DNA of 64,000 nucleotides from Stenotrophomonas maltophilia (GCF_006974125.1 NZ_CP037858.1:930001-994000), one strand, 5' to 3'. Positions 1 through 8,108 are shown, counted from the first letter of the stretch. The notes: generated by a model from the sequence alone, not told the origin. Program-made: numbers and translations.

Positions 1-1114
1 CGATGCGATCATTATCGGTCGGCTCGAAGTCGATCTTGGCGAAGATCAGATCCTGCTGGAACGGCTGGCTGGCCGGGCCAAGGCCGGCGGCGCCGGCGGC
101 CGGCAGCAGACCGGCAGCAGCGGTGACCGCGCCATCCGGCGCGATGGTCACCGGCAGGTCGAAGCGCTTGGCTTCGTAGGTCACGAAGAAGTGGGCCTTG
201 TCCTGGATGATCGGGCCACCCAGGGCGAAGCCGTATTCCTTCTCGGCCGAATCCTCCTTGCCCTTGTTCGGCTGGCGTTCGGCCGGGGTCATCGCGCGCA
301 TGCTGTCGTTGGTGTAACGGTAGAAGGCTTCACCCTTGAACTCGTTGGTACCCGACTTGGTCGCAGCGGTGACGGCAGCACTGGATACCTGGCCGTACTC
401 GGCCTTGTAGTTGCCGCTGATGACCTTGTACTCGCCAATGGCCAGCTGCGGGAATGGATTGCCGGCACTGCCGGACTGGCCGGCCACGCCGCCACCCTTC
501 ACGTAGCTCTTCTGGCCCACGCCGTCGATGTACACATTGGTGCCATCGGCATTGGTGGCACCGCCGCGCAGCGAGGTGTTGCCCTTGGCATCACGGGTGA
601 AGATCAGGCCCGGCACCGCGTCGGCGAACTCCAGGAAGTTGCGCGAGACCTGCGGGGTGGTCTGGATCTGCTGCAGGCTGACGGTCTTGCCGACTTCGGA
701 CGTGCGCACTTCCTGCAGCAGGGTCGGCGCGACGACGTTGACGGTGTCCAGGTTGGTGGCCGCGGTCGAACCCGGGGTGCTGCTGGCAGCGCCGGCAAAG
801 TTCAGCGTAGCGGTCGAGGCCACGGTGACGGTGACCTTCTGCGACTGGCCGTTGGCGACCACGTCATAGGTGCCCGGATCCAGGCCCATCAGCGAGTAGC
901 TGCCGTCGGCGCGGACGGTGCCGCGACGGACGGTGCCGGTGGCGACGTTGGTGGCGGTCACTTCGGCGCCGGCCTGGGCGCCGGATACCTGGCCGCGCAG
1001 GCTGGCATTGGCCGACTGCGCCATGACGTTCGGAGCGGCGGCCAGCATCAGGCAGCTGACCAGTGCGGTGCTCAGCAGCCGGCGCGCCGGCGTGCGGAAG
1101 GTGGTGTGCATCAT
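1..1114 (-). CDS. Oar-like TonB-dependent receptor, N-terminal part (3' end outside window)
   Basis: The minus strand encodes about 371 residues that run off the window edge. Residues 1-32 look like a signal peptide ending in VMA before QSAN. A carboxypeptidase-regulatory-like (CarboxypepD_reg) domain follows at about 36-110, then a TonB plug domain at about 125-255 with the typical run of Gly-rich plug motifs (LRGG, YIDGVG). This is the layout of Oar-type outer-membrane receptors, which take up large substrates with TonB energy. I chose the start at 1114 because a GGAG ribosome site (1124-1127) lies 9 bases upstream; a second ATG follows directly at 1111. The LacI gene lies just upstream on the same strand, 76 bp away, which suggests sugar- or peptide-linked control. 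The substrate cannot be told from the sequence. Confidence 0.9.
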   Translation of the reverse strand, partial: MMHTTFRTPARRLLSTALVSCLMLAAAPNVMAQSANASLRGQVSGAQAGAEVTATNVATGTVRRGTVRADGSYSLMGLDPGTYDVVANGQSQKVTVTVASTATLNFAGAASSTPGSTAATNLDTVNVVAPTLLQEVRTSEVGKTVSLQQIQTTPQVSRNFLEFADAVPGLIFTRDAKGNTSLRGGATNADGTNVYIDGVGQKSYVKGGGVAGQSGSAGNPFPQLAIGEYKVISGNYKAEYGQVSSAAVTAATKSGTNEFKGEAFYRYTNDSMRAMTPAERQPNKGKEDSAEKEYGFALGGPIIQDKAHFFVTYEAKRFDLPVTIAPDGAVTAAAGLLPAAGAAGLGPASQPFQQDLIFAKIDFEPTDNDRI

Positions 1115-1190
1115 CAACTCAATCTCCGGGTGGCGGTAACCGCTCGCGCGGTACCTGCGATCAATCAAAAAAGAAGGAACGCCTCTGGCT

Positions 1191-2213
1191 TCAATGGCCC
1201 GATGGCGGAGTGGTGGAATCGCGAACTATCAAGCGGGGAACCAGGGTCTGCTTGTCCCCTGTCCCGTCCGTGGAGGTGCCGTCCATCAACTGCAGCAGGC
1301 GCGTCATGGCCCGGTCGCCGAGCTCGGCGATGCTGACCTGCATGGTGGTCAGCGACGGGTGGACGAAACGCGCCAGTGGAATGTCATCGAAACCCGCCAA
1401 GGCGACATCGGTCGGAACACGGACACCGGCCTGCGTGAATGCATACAGGCATCCCAGGGCCATCATGTCGTTGGCGGCGAACACGGCATCAGGCAGCGCT
1501 CCGGCTGCCAGCAACTCCTGACCGGCGCGATGGCCGGAAGCTTCGTCGAAATCACCGGGCAGCTCGATGCCCTCGGCGCCACCGCCAAAAGCCGCCAGCG
1601 CGTCACGGAAGCCGCGCAGGCGCTCGCGCGCGTCGAAGTTGAGATCCGGGCCAGAAATGAAAGCGATGCGACGGTGGCCGGCATCGAGCAGATGGCGGGT
1701 CATCGCCATCGCACCGGCATGGTCGTCGATGCTCAGCACCGGGTGGTCCTGCCCGGGCAGATAGGTGTTGATCAACACCGTTGGCAACGACTGCGGCAGG
1801 TTGTCGGTCAGGAAACCGGGGCTCTCGGCATAGGGTGAGAGCACCAGCAGGCCATCGACGCGGCCGCGCATGGCGCGCAGGGCCGCGCCCTGCTGCTCCT
1901 GGTCACCGTGGTAGCTGGACACCAGCAGGTGCTGGCGGCGGCTACGGGCGACGTTGTCGATGCCACGCATCAGCTCGGAGAAGAACTCGCCGTACAGGTC
2001 CGGCAGCACCACGCCCACCGTATTGGTGCGGCGGCTGCTCAGGCTGCGGGCGGCGGCGTGCGGGGTGTAACGCAGCCGTGCGGCCACCTCCAGCACAAGC
2101 TGGCGGACCGGTTCGGCGACATTTTCATGCCCGTTGAGCGCGCGGGAAACCGTGGCCACGGAGACCCGGGCTTCGCGAGCGACGTCTTTGATTGTGATAG
2201 CTGCCTTGTTCAC
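1191..2213 (-). CDS. LacI-family transcriptional regulator
   Basis: The 340-residue protein has the usual LacI length. A helix-turn-helix sits at about residues 8-27 (TIKDVAREARVSVATVSRAL), with the hinge after it and a periplasmic-binding-protein-like effector domain from about 60. The reading frame also opens at a GTG at 2228, but that codon overlaps the ribosome site. I prefer GTG at 2213, with GGAGG 8 bases upstream. The gene precedes the TonB receptor on the same strand, so it probably regulates that receptor or its substrate pathway. A palindromic LacI-type operator lies 45-58 bp upstream of the start, suggesting autoregulation. The effector is unknown. Confidence 0.92.
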   Translation of the reverse strand: MNKAAITIKDVAREARVSVATVSRALNGHENVAEPVRQLVLEVAARLRYTPHAAARSLSSRRTNTVGVVLPDLYGEFFSELMRGIDNVARSRRQHLLVSSYHGDQEQQGAALRAMRGRVDGLLVLSPYAESPGFLTDNLPQSLPTVLINTYLPGQDHPVLSIDDHAGAMAMTRHLLDAGHRRIAFISGPDLNFDARERLRGFRDALAAFGGGAEGIELPGDFDEASGHRAGQELLAAGALPDAVFAANDMMALGCLYAFTQAGVRVPTDVALAGFDDIPLARFVHPSLTTMQVSIAELGDRAMTRLLQLMDGTSTDGTGDKQTLVPRLIVRDSTTPPSGH

Positions 2214-2257
2214 GAAGCCGCCCTCCACGGCTTGGACCTACCAGCATTGGCGCGGAA

Positions 2258-2271
2258 TGTAAGCGTTTCCA
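2258..2271. promoter_or_regulatory. Operator-like palindrome upstream of the LacI gene
   Basis: TGTAAGCGTTTCCA has the central CG and the A/T-rich arms of LacI-family operators, and fits the cre-type pattern TGNAANCGNTNNCA. It lies 45-58 bp upstream of the chosen LacI start, where it could overlap the promoter. No second copy was seen in front of the TonB receptor. Confidence 0.55.
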
Positions 2272-2377
2272 TCTGGGCTTGTAAACAGTCCGTTAGGCGA
2301 ATGTCCCGAAATGGACATGGAAATCTGTCTGCAGCGAGCCCCCGCAGGGACCCGCCAGGACAGCGTGGGACAAGGGC

Positions 2378-2653
2378 TCAGCCCTGTTCTGACGGGGTCT
2401 GCGCGCGGATGGACAACGCGTGGATGTCGGTCTCCATCATCGCCCCCAGTGCGGCGTACACCGCGCGATGCCGGGCCAGCGGGCCCAGTCCGGCGAAGCG
2501 TTCACTGACGATATGCAGGTTGAAGTGACCGCGGCCATCGCGCGCACCGGCGTGGCCGGCATGCCGATGGCTGTCGTCTTCGATATCCAGCACGCTGGGG
2601 GCCAGCGCCTGCTGCAGTGCATCACGCATCCGCTCGATGCGCTCCGCGTTCAC
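2378..2653 (-). CDS. bolA: BolA family protein
   Basis: This 91-residue protein has the BolA fold signature: an N-terminal helix ([14 protein letters not shown]), an acidic/His stretch (DDSHRHAGH) and the core [28 protein letters not shown]. BolA proteins bind Fe-S glutaredoxins and affect morphology and stress response. The frame opens much further upstream, but GTG at 2653 gives the normal length. Its first bases overlap the stop of the upstream YciI gene (GTGA), so the two are translationally coupled. C-terminal residues AQTPSEQG are variable in the family. Confidence 0.9.
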   Translation of the reverse strand: MNAERIERMRDALQQALAPSVLDIEDDSHRHAGHAGARDGRGHFNLHIVSERFAGLGPLARHRAVYAALGAMMETDIHALSIRAQTPSEQG

Positions 2654-2949
2654 GGCAGGACCTTGCGGAACGGACGCACCTGTACATGGGTGTAGACACC
2701 CGCGGCTACGTAAGGGTCGGCATCGGCCCAGGCCTGGGCCTGCACGAGCGACTCGAACTGCGCGATCACCACCGAACCACTGAAACCGGCCGGGCCCGGG
2801 TCTTCGCTGTCTACTGCCGGGCACGGCCCGGCCAGCAGCAGGCGGCCTTCGTCGCGCAACGCGTGCAGGCGCGCCAGGTGTTCCGGCCGCGCCTGCAGCC
2901 GCTGCGCCAGCACATCCTGGCCGTCATAGCCTTCAATCACATACCACAC
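2650..2949 (-). CDS. yciI: YciI-family protein
   Basis: The 99 residues match the YciI fold: [10 protein letters not shown] start, the conserved His in RPEHLARL (about residue 24), and the DADPY motif near residue 77. YciI domains are small ferredoxin-like alpha/beta dimers of uncertain enzymatic role; the His and Asp are proposed active-site residues. The start is a GTG with GAGGA a few bases upstream. The gene overlaps bolA by 4 bases, forming a two-gene unit. A TAGAAT element at 2983-2988 on the minus strand is a possible -10 box, without a good -35. Confidence 0.88.
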   Translation of the reverse strand: MWYVIEGYDGQDVLAQRLQARPEHLARLHALRDEGRLLLAGPCPAVDSEDPGPAGFSGSVVIAQFESLVQAQAWADADPYVAAGVYTHVQVRPFRKVLP

Positions 2950-3323
2950 GGCATTTCCTCGCTTGCGTTGTCGGGTGCGCAGATTCTAGCCAATGCGGCC
3001 CCCGCCCCGGCCCGGCTGGACACTGGCGCGACAAAGGCTTACCCTAGACTCCATTGCACGTGGCTGGATGCAGCAGCCCGTCGGTTTTTGCGGCCAACGC
3101 AGCCCCCGACGACCGTTCCGCTGCTTCAAACCGGGCCATCCGGCCGGGCCACGTAGACGACCTCCCCGTAGTTCCGTCGCTGCCGTTTCCTGCGGCGCGT
3201 CCTGCTGTTTTACCTGTGTGGAATCGCGCCGATCCCGGCGTGTCTGGTGCCCTGGGGCTCCGTGGCGTTGGCCCGGCGACCCCGGTGCCGCGACTGGTCC
3301 GTTGCAATCCTGATGTCCATTAG
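2950..3323. other. Intergenic region between yciI and scpA, possible divergent promoters
   Basis: No convincing gene is seen in these 374 bases; the open frames here are GC-rich shadows. For scpAB-rluB, TGGACA (3017-3022) and TACCCT (3040-3045) are spaced by 17 bases and could be a weak sigma70 promoter, giving a leader of about 270 bases. For yciI, TAGAAT lies on the minus strand at 2983-2988. The long untranslated stretch 3050-3323 shows no hairpin terminator or riboswitch that I can recognise. Confidence 0.35.
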
Positions 3324-4229
3324 ATGACTTCCGAACTCGCGCTCGACGCGAACCCGCCAACCCGGCCGCCCGCCCCCCAGCAGCAGGAAATGCCGCTGGC
3401 CGTGGTGCATGGGCAACCGGTCCTGCAGATTCCGCAGGACCTGTACATCCCGCCGGACGCGCTGGAAGTCATCCTGGATGCCTTCGAAGGCCCGCTGGAC
3501 CTGCTGCTGTACCTGATCCGCCGCCAGAACCTGGATGTCCTGGACATTCCCGTGGCCGAGATCACCCGGCAGTACGTGGAATACATCACCGTGATGCGCG
3601 AGCTGCGCTTCGAGCTGGCCGCCGAGTACCTGGTGATGGCGGCGATCCTGGCCGAGGTGAAGTCACGCATGCTGCTGCCGCGCCCGGTCAGCGAGGAAGG
3701 CGATGAGGCCGACCCGCGCGCCGAGCTGGTGCGCCGGCTGCAGGAGTACGAACGTTTCAAGCAGGCCGCCGAGGACATCGATGCCCTGCCCCGCCAGGAC
3801 CGCGACACCAGCCTGGCCCACGCCTTCATGCCCGAACGCGCTGCGGTGAAGCTGCCGCCGCCGGTGGACCTGAAGGAGATGCTGCTGGCCCTGCACGACG
3901 TGCTCAAGCGCGCCGAGCTGTTCAGCGGCCACGCCATCAAGCGTGAGGCACTGAGCGTGCGGCAACGCATGGGCGAAGTGCTGGGACGCCTGGAAGATGG
4001 CAAGTTCTATCGTTTTGAAGGCTTGTTCACGGCCGAAGAAGGCAAGCTGGGCGTGCTGGTCACGTTCCTGGCGGTGCTGGAACTGGCCAAGGAACAGCTG
4101 CTGGACATCGTGCAGGAAGAACCGCTGGCGCCGATCTACGTGAAGTCGCTGGCCGCCGGCAACACCAATGCCCCGCTGCAGTTCAGCAGCGAGTTCGACG
4201 ACAACGACGCCGCCAACGAGAACGAGTGA
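3324..4229 (+). CDS. scpA: Segregation and condensation protein A (kleisin)
   Basis: ScpA is the kleisin subunit that bridges the SMC heads in the chromosome-condensing SMC-ScpAB complex. The 301-residue protein shows the family core from about residue 45 (EVILDAFEGPLDLLLYLIRRQNLDVLDIPVAEITRQY), the AAEYLVMAAILAEVKSRMLLPR helix, and a C-terminal winged-helix region. The first 40 residues are Pro-rich and variable. It is the first gene of scpA-scpB-rluB. There is no obvious Shine-Dalgarno in front of ATG 3324, so the start is less certain than the identity. Confidence 0.95.
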   Translation: MTSELALDANPPTRPPAPQQQEMPLAVVHGQPVLQIPQDLYIPPDALEVILDAFEGPLDLLLYLIRRQNLDVLDIPVAEITRQYVEYITVMRELRFELAAEYLVMAAILAEVKSRMLLPRPVSEEGDEADPRAELVRRLQEYERFKQAAEDIDALPRQDRDTSLAHAFMPERAAVKLPPPVDLKEMLLALHDVLKRAELFSGHAIKREALSVRQRMGEVLGRLEDGKFYRFEGLFTAEEGKLGVLVTFLAVLELAKEQLLDIVQEEPLAPIYVKSLAAGNTNAPLQFSSEFDDNDAANENE

Positions 4230-4242
4230 GCGCTGACTGCCG

Positions 4243-5118
4243 ATGGACCAAACGCTGATCAACCGCATTGTCGAGGGTGCCCTGCTGGCCTCCAGCCAGC
4301 CGCTCACCCTGGCCCAGCTGAAAGACCTGTTCCCGGAAGAGGAGCCGGCACCGCCGGGCAGCATCGAACGTGCGCTTGAGCGCCTGCGCGAAGCCTGCGG
4401 AGGCCGTGGCGTGGAACTGGTCGAGGTCGCCTCCGGCTTCCGCTACCAGGTGACCGGCGAAGTGCATGGCTGGATCAGCCGGCTGTGGACCGAACGCAAG
4501 ACCCGCTATACCCGTGCCACCCTGGAAACCCTGGCGCTGATCGCCTACCGGCAGCCGATCACCCGCGGCGAGATCGAGCAGGTGCGCGGCGTGGCGGTCA
4601 GCAGCAACATCATCCAGGCACTGGAAGAACGCGAGTGGATCCGCGTGGTCGGCCACCGCGACGTGCCCGGCAAGCCTGCCCTGTTCGGCACCACCAAGGG
4701 CTTCCTGGACTACTTCGGCCTGAAGCGATTGGATGAGCTGCCGCCGCTGTCGGAACTGAAGGACCTGGGCGAGCTGGAACCGCAGCTGGCCCTGGACCGT
4801 GACGCCCCTGCCGCCGCCAGTGCCGACGGTCCGGACATTTCGGCTGGCGCCGATGGCGCTGCCGCGAACGATGACGCCGGCCTGGCCGGCAGCAATACCC
4901 CCGATTCCGCCGATGCAGCGTCTGCGCCGGCTTCCGATGAGCAAGCACCTTCGCCCCTCGATGATGGGCACCCCGATTCCGCGCCGGGCGAGCGCGCGGT
5001 GACCCTGAACGAACGCGAAGACAACGCCGTCGCGATGACGACCGTGGCTGTTGACCAAGCCGATTCCGAACCAGAGGCCGACCTCGAAACCGTCGGCCGG
5101 AGCAAAACTGATGAGTGA
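4243..5118 (+). CDS. scpB: Segregation and condensation protein B
   Basis: ScpB is a winged-helix partner that binds ScpA in the SMC complex. Residues 1-180 show the family pattern (NRIVEGALLASSQPLTLAQL; ETLALIAYRQPITRGEIEQVRGV; LFGTTKGFLDYFGL). From about 185 to 291 the protein has an Ala/Asp/Pro-rich, acidic, low-complexity tail, longer than in E. coli-type or Bacillus ScpB (about 200 residues). It starts 13 bases after scpA and overlaps the rluB start by 8 bases, so all three genes are coupled. Confidence 0.94.
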   Translation: MDQTLINRIVEGALLASSQPLTLAQLKDLFPEEEPAPPGSIERALERLREACGGRGVELVEVASGFRYQVTGEVHGWISRLWTERKTRYTRATLETLALIAYRQPITRGEIEQVRGVAVSSNIIQALEEREWIRVVGHRDVPGKPALFGTTKGFLDYFGLKRLDELPPLSELKDLGELEPQLALDRDAPAAASADGPDISAGADGAAANDDAGLAGSNTPDSADAASAPASDEQAPSPLDDGHPDSAPGERAVTLNEREDNAVAMTTVAVDQADSEPEADLETVGRSKTDE

Positions 5119-6745
5119 CACCCCCCGTAACAAGCTCTCGCTCAAGCGCGAAGCCACCTCCGAACAGTTCAAGCTGGAAGAGCGCCTGCACAAGGTGCTG
5201 GCCCAGGCCGGTCTGGGTTCGCGCCGCGCGCTGGAACAGCGCATCGCCGAAGGCCTGGTCAAGGTCAACGGTGAAGTCGCGCAGACCGGCATGTCGGTCA
5301 AGAGCGGCGACAAGATCGAGCTGGATGGCCGCGGCTTCGTCGCCACCGCACTGGCCGAACCGTCGCGCGTGCTGGTCTACAACAAGCCGGAAGGCGAAGT
5401 GACCACCCGCGAAGACCCCGAAGGCCGCCCGACCGTGTTCGAATCGCTGCCGCCGCTGAAGGGCGCGCGCTGGATCGCGATCGGCCGCCTGGACATCAAC
5501 ACCACCGGCCTGCTGCTGGCCACCACCGACGGTGAACTGGCCAACGCCATGATGCACCCGTCGTTCGAGGTCGAGCGCGAGTACGTGGTGCGCGTGCGCG
5601 CCCCGGAAGGCGAGGAGAAGGTCTCCGACGCCATCGTCGACCGCCTCGCCCGCGGCGTGGCACTGGAAGACGGCCCGGCCAAGTTCGACGAGATCGAACG
5701 CATCGGCGGCACCGATTCGCACGACTGGTTCCGCGTCGTGGTGAAGGAAGGCCGCAACCGCGAAGTGCGCCGCCTGTGGGAATCGCAGGGCTGCCAGGTC
5801 AGCCGCCTGAAGCGCACCCGCTATGGCAAGGTGAGCCTGCCGCGCGAACTGGCCCGCGGCCATTCGGTGGAACTGGGCACCGCCCAGGTGGAAGCCCTGC
5901 GTGCGCAGCTGAAGCTGGAAGAAGGCGCGCCGTCGGCACTGACCCTGCAGCCGGTGATCGGCCAGCGCCGCGCCGCCAAGACCACCGTGCGCGTGCGCGA
6001 AGGTGGCCGTGGCAATGCCTACGTCAACGGCCACAACACTGCCGACGAAGGCCGCGAGCTGCGTCGTTTCGACAACGTCCGCGAAGACCGCGGCCGTGGC
6101 CGCGGTGGCAAGGGCGGCGGTTTCAAGGGTGGCCTGACGGTCAGTGGTGAAGCCGCGGCCAAGCAGTCGCAGAAGCCGTTCAAGCAGCGCCCCCAGAAGA
6201 ACGACCGTTCGCTGCCGGAAGGCAACCCGGCCGCATTCCGTACCTGGTACGTGCCGGACGGTGTCAGCACCGGCCCGAGCGGCCATCGCAATGCCGGTCC
6301 GGGCGCACGCGGCCCGGGTGCCCGTGGTCCGGGCGCGGGCGGCCAGGGCCGTCCGTACGGCAAGCCGAAGGGCCCGGGCGCTGGCGCCGGTGGCGGCCAG
6401 GGCTGTGGCGGCTTCGGCGGTGAAGGCCGCGGCGGCGCAGGCGGCCAGGGTCGTCCGGCCGGTGCGGGCAACCGCTCGCAGGGCCAGGGCAACAAGCACC
6501 CGTATGGCCATCCGGGCAATGCCCCGAGCTTCCCGTCCGACCACGCCACCCCGGGCTTCAACCCGTATGGCAGCCCGAAGCCGGCGCAGGGCGCCCGTCC
6601 GGGCGGTCGCGGTCCGGGCGGCGGCAACCGTGGCCCGGGCGGCAATCGCGGCCCCGGCGGTCCGGGTGGCAACCGTGGCCCGGGTGGCCCCGGCGGCAAC
6701 CGCGGTCCGGGCGGCCCGCGCCGCAGCGGCCCGCGCGGCGGCTGA
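5111..6745 (+). CDS. rluB: 23S rRNA pseudouridine synthase RluB with Gly-rich tail
   Basis: RluB converts a uridine in helix 80 of 23S rRNA to pseudouridine. An S4 RNA-binding domain lies at about residues 15-75 (ERLHKVLAQAGLGSRRALEQRI). The catalytic domain follows, with the GRLDINTTGLLL motif holding the catalytic Asp and the EGRNREVRRLWE motif. Length is 544 residues, against about 290 in E. coli; the extra part, from about 330, is a Gly/Arg/Pro-rich disordered tail that ends in repeats of NRGPGG. The frame opens upstream at 5051, but ATG 5111 gives the normal RluB N-terminus and overlaps scpB. A strong terminator follows. Confidence 0.93.
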   Translation: MSDTPRNKLSLKREATSEQFKLEERLHKVLAQAGLGSRRALEQRIAEGLVKVNGEVAQTGMSVKSGDKIELDGRGFVATALAEPSRVLVYNKPEGEVTTREDPEGRPTVFESLPPLKGARWIAIGRLDINTTGLLLATTDGELANAMMHPSFEVEREYVVRVRAPEGEEKVSDAIVDRLARGVALEDGPAKFDEIERIGGTDSHDWFRVVVKEGRNREVRRLWESQGCQVSRLKRTRYGKVSLPRELARGHSVELGTAQVEALRAQLKLEEGAPSALTLQPVIGQRRAAKTTVRVREGGRGNAYVNGHNTADEGRELRRFDNVREDRGRGRGGKGGGFKGGLTVSGEAAAKQSQKPFKQRPQKNDRSLPEGNPAAFRTWYVPDGVSTGPSGHRNAGPGARGPGARGPGAGGQGRPYGKPKGPGAGAGGGQGCGGFGGEGRGGAGGQGRPAGAGNRSQGQGNKHPYGHPGNAPSFPSDHATPGFNPYGSPKPAQGARPGGRGPGGGNRGPGGNRGPGGPGGNRGPGGPGGNRGPGGPRRSGPRGG

Positions 6746-6768
6746 TCGCTGCCCTCGCTGAAATAAAG

Positions 6769-6793
6769 AACCCCGGCTCCGGCCGGGGTTTTT
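6769..6793 (+). terminator. Rho-independent terminator of scpAB-rluB
   Basis: AACCCCGG and CCGGGGTT form an 8-bp stem around a 6-base loop, followed by TTTTT. It starts 23 bases after the rluB stop codon. Confidence 0.92.
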
Positions 6794-6818
6794 CTTTGTC
6801 TGGTGCAACGATCCGCGG

Positions 6819-6842
6819 GTAGATCCACGCCACGCGTGGATG
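6819..6842 (+). repeat. SMAG palindrome
   Basis: A GTAG head is followed by the palindrome ATCCACGCCACGCGTGGAT. This is the SMAG (S. maltophilia GTAG) REP layout, in a subgroup different from the CCGGCC-type copies elsewhere in the window. Confidence 0.75.
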
Positions 6843-6953
6843 AAAAGCGTGCATTAGGAATTCTTTGAAAACCTGAAATCAGTGCCACGGGTCGACGCGG
6901 GCAACGCGATGAACGCCTATCGTGACCCCTCATCCCCGTACAAGGAAACGACG

Positions 6954-7199
6954 ATGGCATGGCATACCAGCGGCTCTGTGCTGACAGCGGTAAACCCCAC
7001 CAATACCTGGTGGAACACAGTCTACGGCCCGGGCAACATTGTTCCCGTTTCAGGCATCTACGTCTGCCTCGGCTGCAGACGCGAGATCACGAGCAATCAG
7101 AACGACCCCTTCCCGCCCCAGTCGCATCATCAGCACTCCACCCAGCAGGGCAGCATCCGCTGGAAACTCAATGTACGCACGAACACCGACGGCGCCTGA
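6954..7199 (+). CDS. Small protein with CxxC and HHxH motifs (possible zinc site)
   Basis: I do not recognise this 81-residue protein with certainty. It starts at ATG 6954 with AAGGAA 8 bases upstream; an earlier in-frame start at 6882 lacks a ribosome site. After an N-terminal Trp-rich stretch (TNTWWNTVYGPGNIVP) comes SGIYVCLGCRREITSN, then DPFPPQSHHQH, then SIRWKLNV. The CxxC pair and the SHHQH cluster, about 20 residues apart, could bind one zinc ion in a small ribbon. No signal peptide or membrane segment is seen, so it is likely cytoplasmic. It stands alone, facing the AraC gene, with a 30-bp palindrome between them. Confidence 0.65.
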   Translation: MAWHTSGSVLTAVNPTNTWWNTVYGPGNIVPVSGIYVCLGCRREITSNQNDPFPPQSHHQHSTQQGSIRWKLNVRTNTDGA

Positions 7200-7207
7200 T
7201 GTAAAAC

Positions 7208-7286
7208 AGGGGACGGAGGGGATTAAGTCGTTTTTGCCACACTGCGAATTGGCAAGGCAAAAACGACTTAATCCCCTCCGTCCCCT
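7208..7286. repeat. 30-bp perfect inverted repeat (REP-like, copy 1)
   Basis: The left arm 7209-7238 (GGGGACGGAGGGGATTAAGT then CGTTTTTGCC) is matched perfectly by the right arm 7256-7285, with a 17-base loop; one further A-T pair extends it. The same palindrome core recurs at 61117-61178. It lies between two convergent genes and could stop transcription from both sides. The right arm also encodes the last residues and the stop codon of the AraC gene. Similar GGGGACGGAGG palindromes are, to my knowledge, linked to REP-associated (RAYT) transposases; none is in this window. Confidence 0.9.
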
Positions 7287-8068
7287 TTTGCATGACGCTG
7301 GAAAGCGGCAGGCGTGGTGCCCACCATGCTGCGGAAGAACGCAATGAATGGGCTTTCCGCGGAGAAGCCGATGTCCTGCGCAACATGTGCGACGCGATGA
7401 CCCAGCAGCAGGAGCTCCATGGCCCGCATCAGCCGCCATTGCTGGCGCCAGGCCTGGTAGCCCATGCCGGTATCGCGTTGCATCAGCCGGCCGACGGTAC
7501 GCACGCTCAGGCCCGCACGCGCGGCCAACTCGTCCAGTTCGGGCGGCAGCTGTCCGGCCAGCGGCAGGCAACGTGCAATCCGCGGATCGCGCGGTAAAGG
7601 CAGATCCATCGGCGCCACCGGTGCAGCGGCGATTTCCAGCACGCACAACGCCAGTTGATGGTGCGCGCGCGGCGACTGCCAGTCATGGTCGAACGGTGCC
7701 TGCGCGATCGGCTCCAGCAGAGCCTGCAGCAGGGGACCGACGCCGATGATCACAGGCTGCTGCGGAAGCTGTGCCGACAATGCGGCATCGAAATACAAGG
7801 AACGGTAGTCCACGGTCTGGCGCATCTGTGCCCGATGACGCAGCCCGCCGGGAATCCACGCCGCGCGCGAGGGCGGCAGCAGGCTGATGCGGTCACCGAA
7901 GGTCAGACGCGTGCAGCCCCGCCGCGTGTACAGCAACTGCGCCCGCGCGTGCTGGTGCCAACCCGAATCATGATCGGCCAGCGACGACGCGATGCCCAGC
8001 ACCGGTGCGCTCCAGGCGTCGGCATCGAAGTGCGCATCCGGCTGCAGCCAGGCCATGTCCGATTTCAT
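7268..8068 (-). CDS. AraC-family transcriptional regulator
   Basis: The 266-residue protein has an N-terminal cupin-like sensing domain (about residues 30-100, with WHQHARAQLLYTRRG) and a C-terminal AraC helix-turn-helix pair (about 165-260: LDELAARAGLSVRTVGRLMQRDTG and VAHVAQDIGFSAESPFIAFFRSMVGTTPAAF). The layout is that of the YqhC/NimR-like group. ATG 8068 has AGGAAG just upstream; the frame opens 16 codons earlier without one. The last five residues (GDGGD) and the TAA come from the 30-bp palindrome. The gene diverges from an MFS pump 78 bp away, its likely target. Confidence 0.92.
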   Translation of the reverse strand: MKSDMAWLQPDAHFDADAWSAPVLGIASSLADHDSGWHQHARAQLLYTRRGCTRLTFGDRISLLPPSRAAWIPGGLRHRAQMRQTVDYRSLYFDAALSAQLPQQPVIIGVGPLLQALLEPIAQAPFDHDWQSPRAHHQLALCVLEIAAAPVAPMDLPLPRDPRIARCLPLAGQLPPELDELAARAGLSVRTVGRLMQRDTGMGYQAWRQQWRLMRAMELLLLGHRVAHVAQDIGFSAESPFIAFFRSMVGTTPAAFQRHAKGDGGD

Positions 8069-8092
8069 CCACTTCCTGACCGGATAGACAGA

Positions 8093-8108
8093 GTACGCCA
8101 GTACGCCA
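8093..8108. promoter_or_regulatory. Tandem 8-bp direct repeats in the AraC/MFS divergent region
   Basis: GTACGCCA occurs twice in direct succession, midway between the two divergent starts. Direct repeats are the usual form of AraC-family sites, though an 8-bp period is shorter than normal, so this is only a candidate. Confidence 0.3.

Noticed and set aside
1135..1156. Imperfect inverted repeat between the LacI and TonB-receptor genes
   Set aside because: GGTAACCGC/GCGGTACC has an unpaired base and does not resemble the LacI operator; too weak to call.
4610..6808. 732-codon open frame on the minus strand opposite scpB/rluB
   Set aside because: High GC makes long antisense frames common. The protein is low-complexity Ala/Arg/Gln/His-rich, has no domain, and the opposite strand encodes clear ScpB and RluB.
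6882..6953. Longer start for the small CxxC/HHxH protein
   Set aside because: No ribosome site precedes 6882, while AAGGAA lies correctly before ATG 6954.
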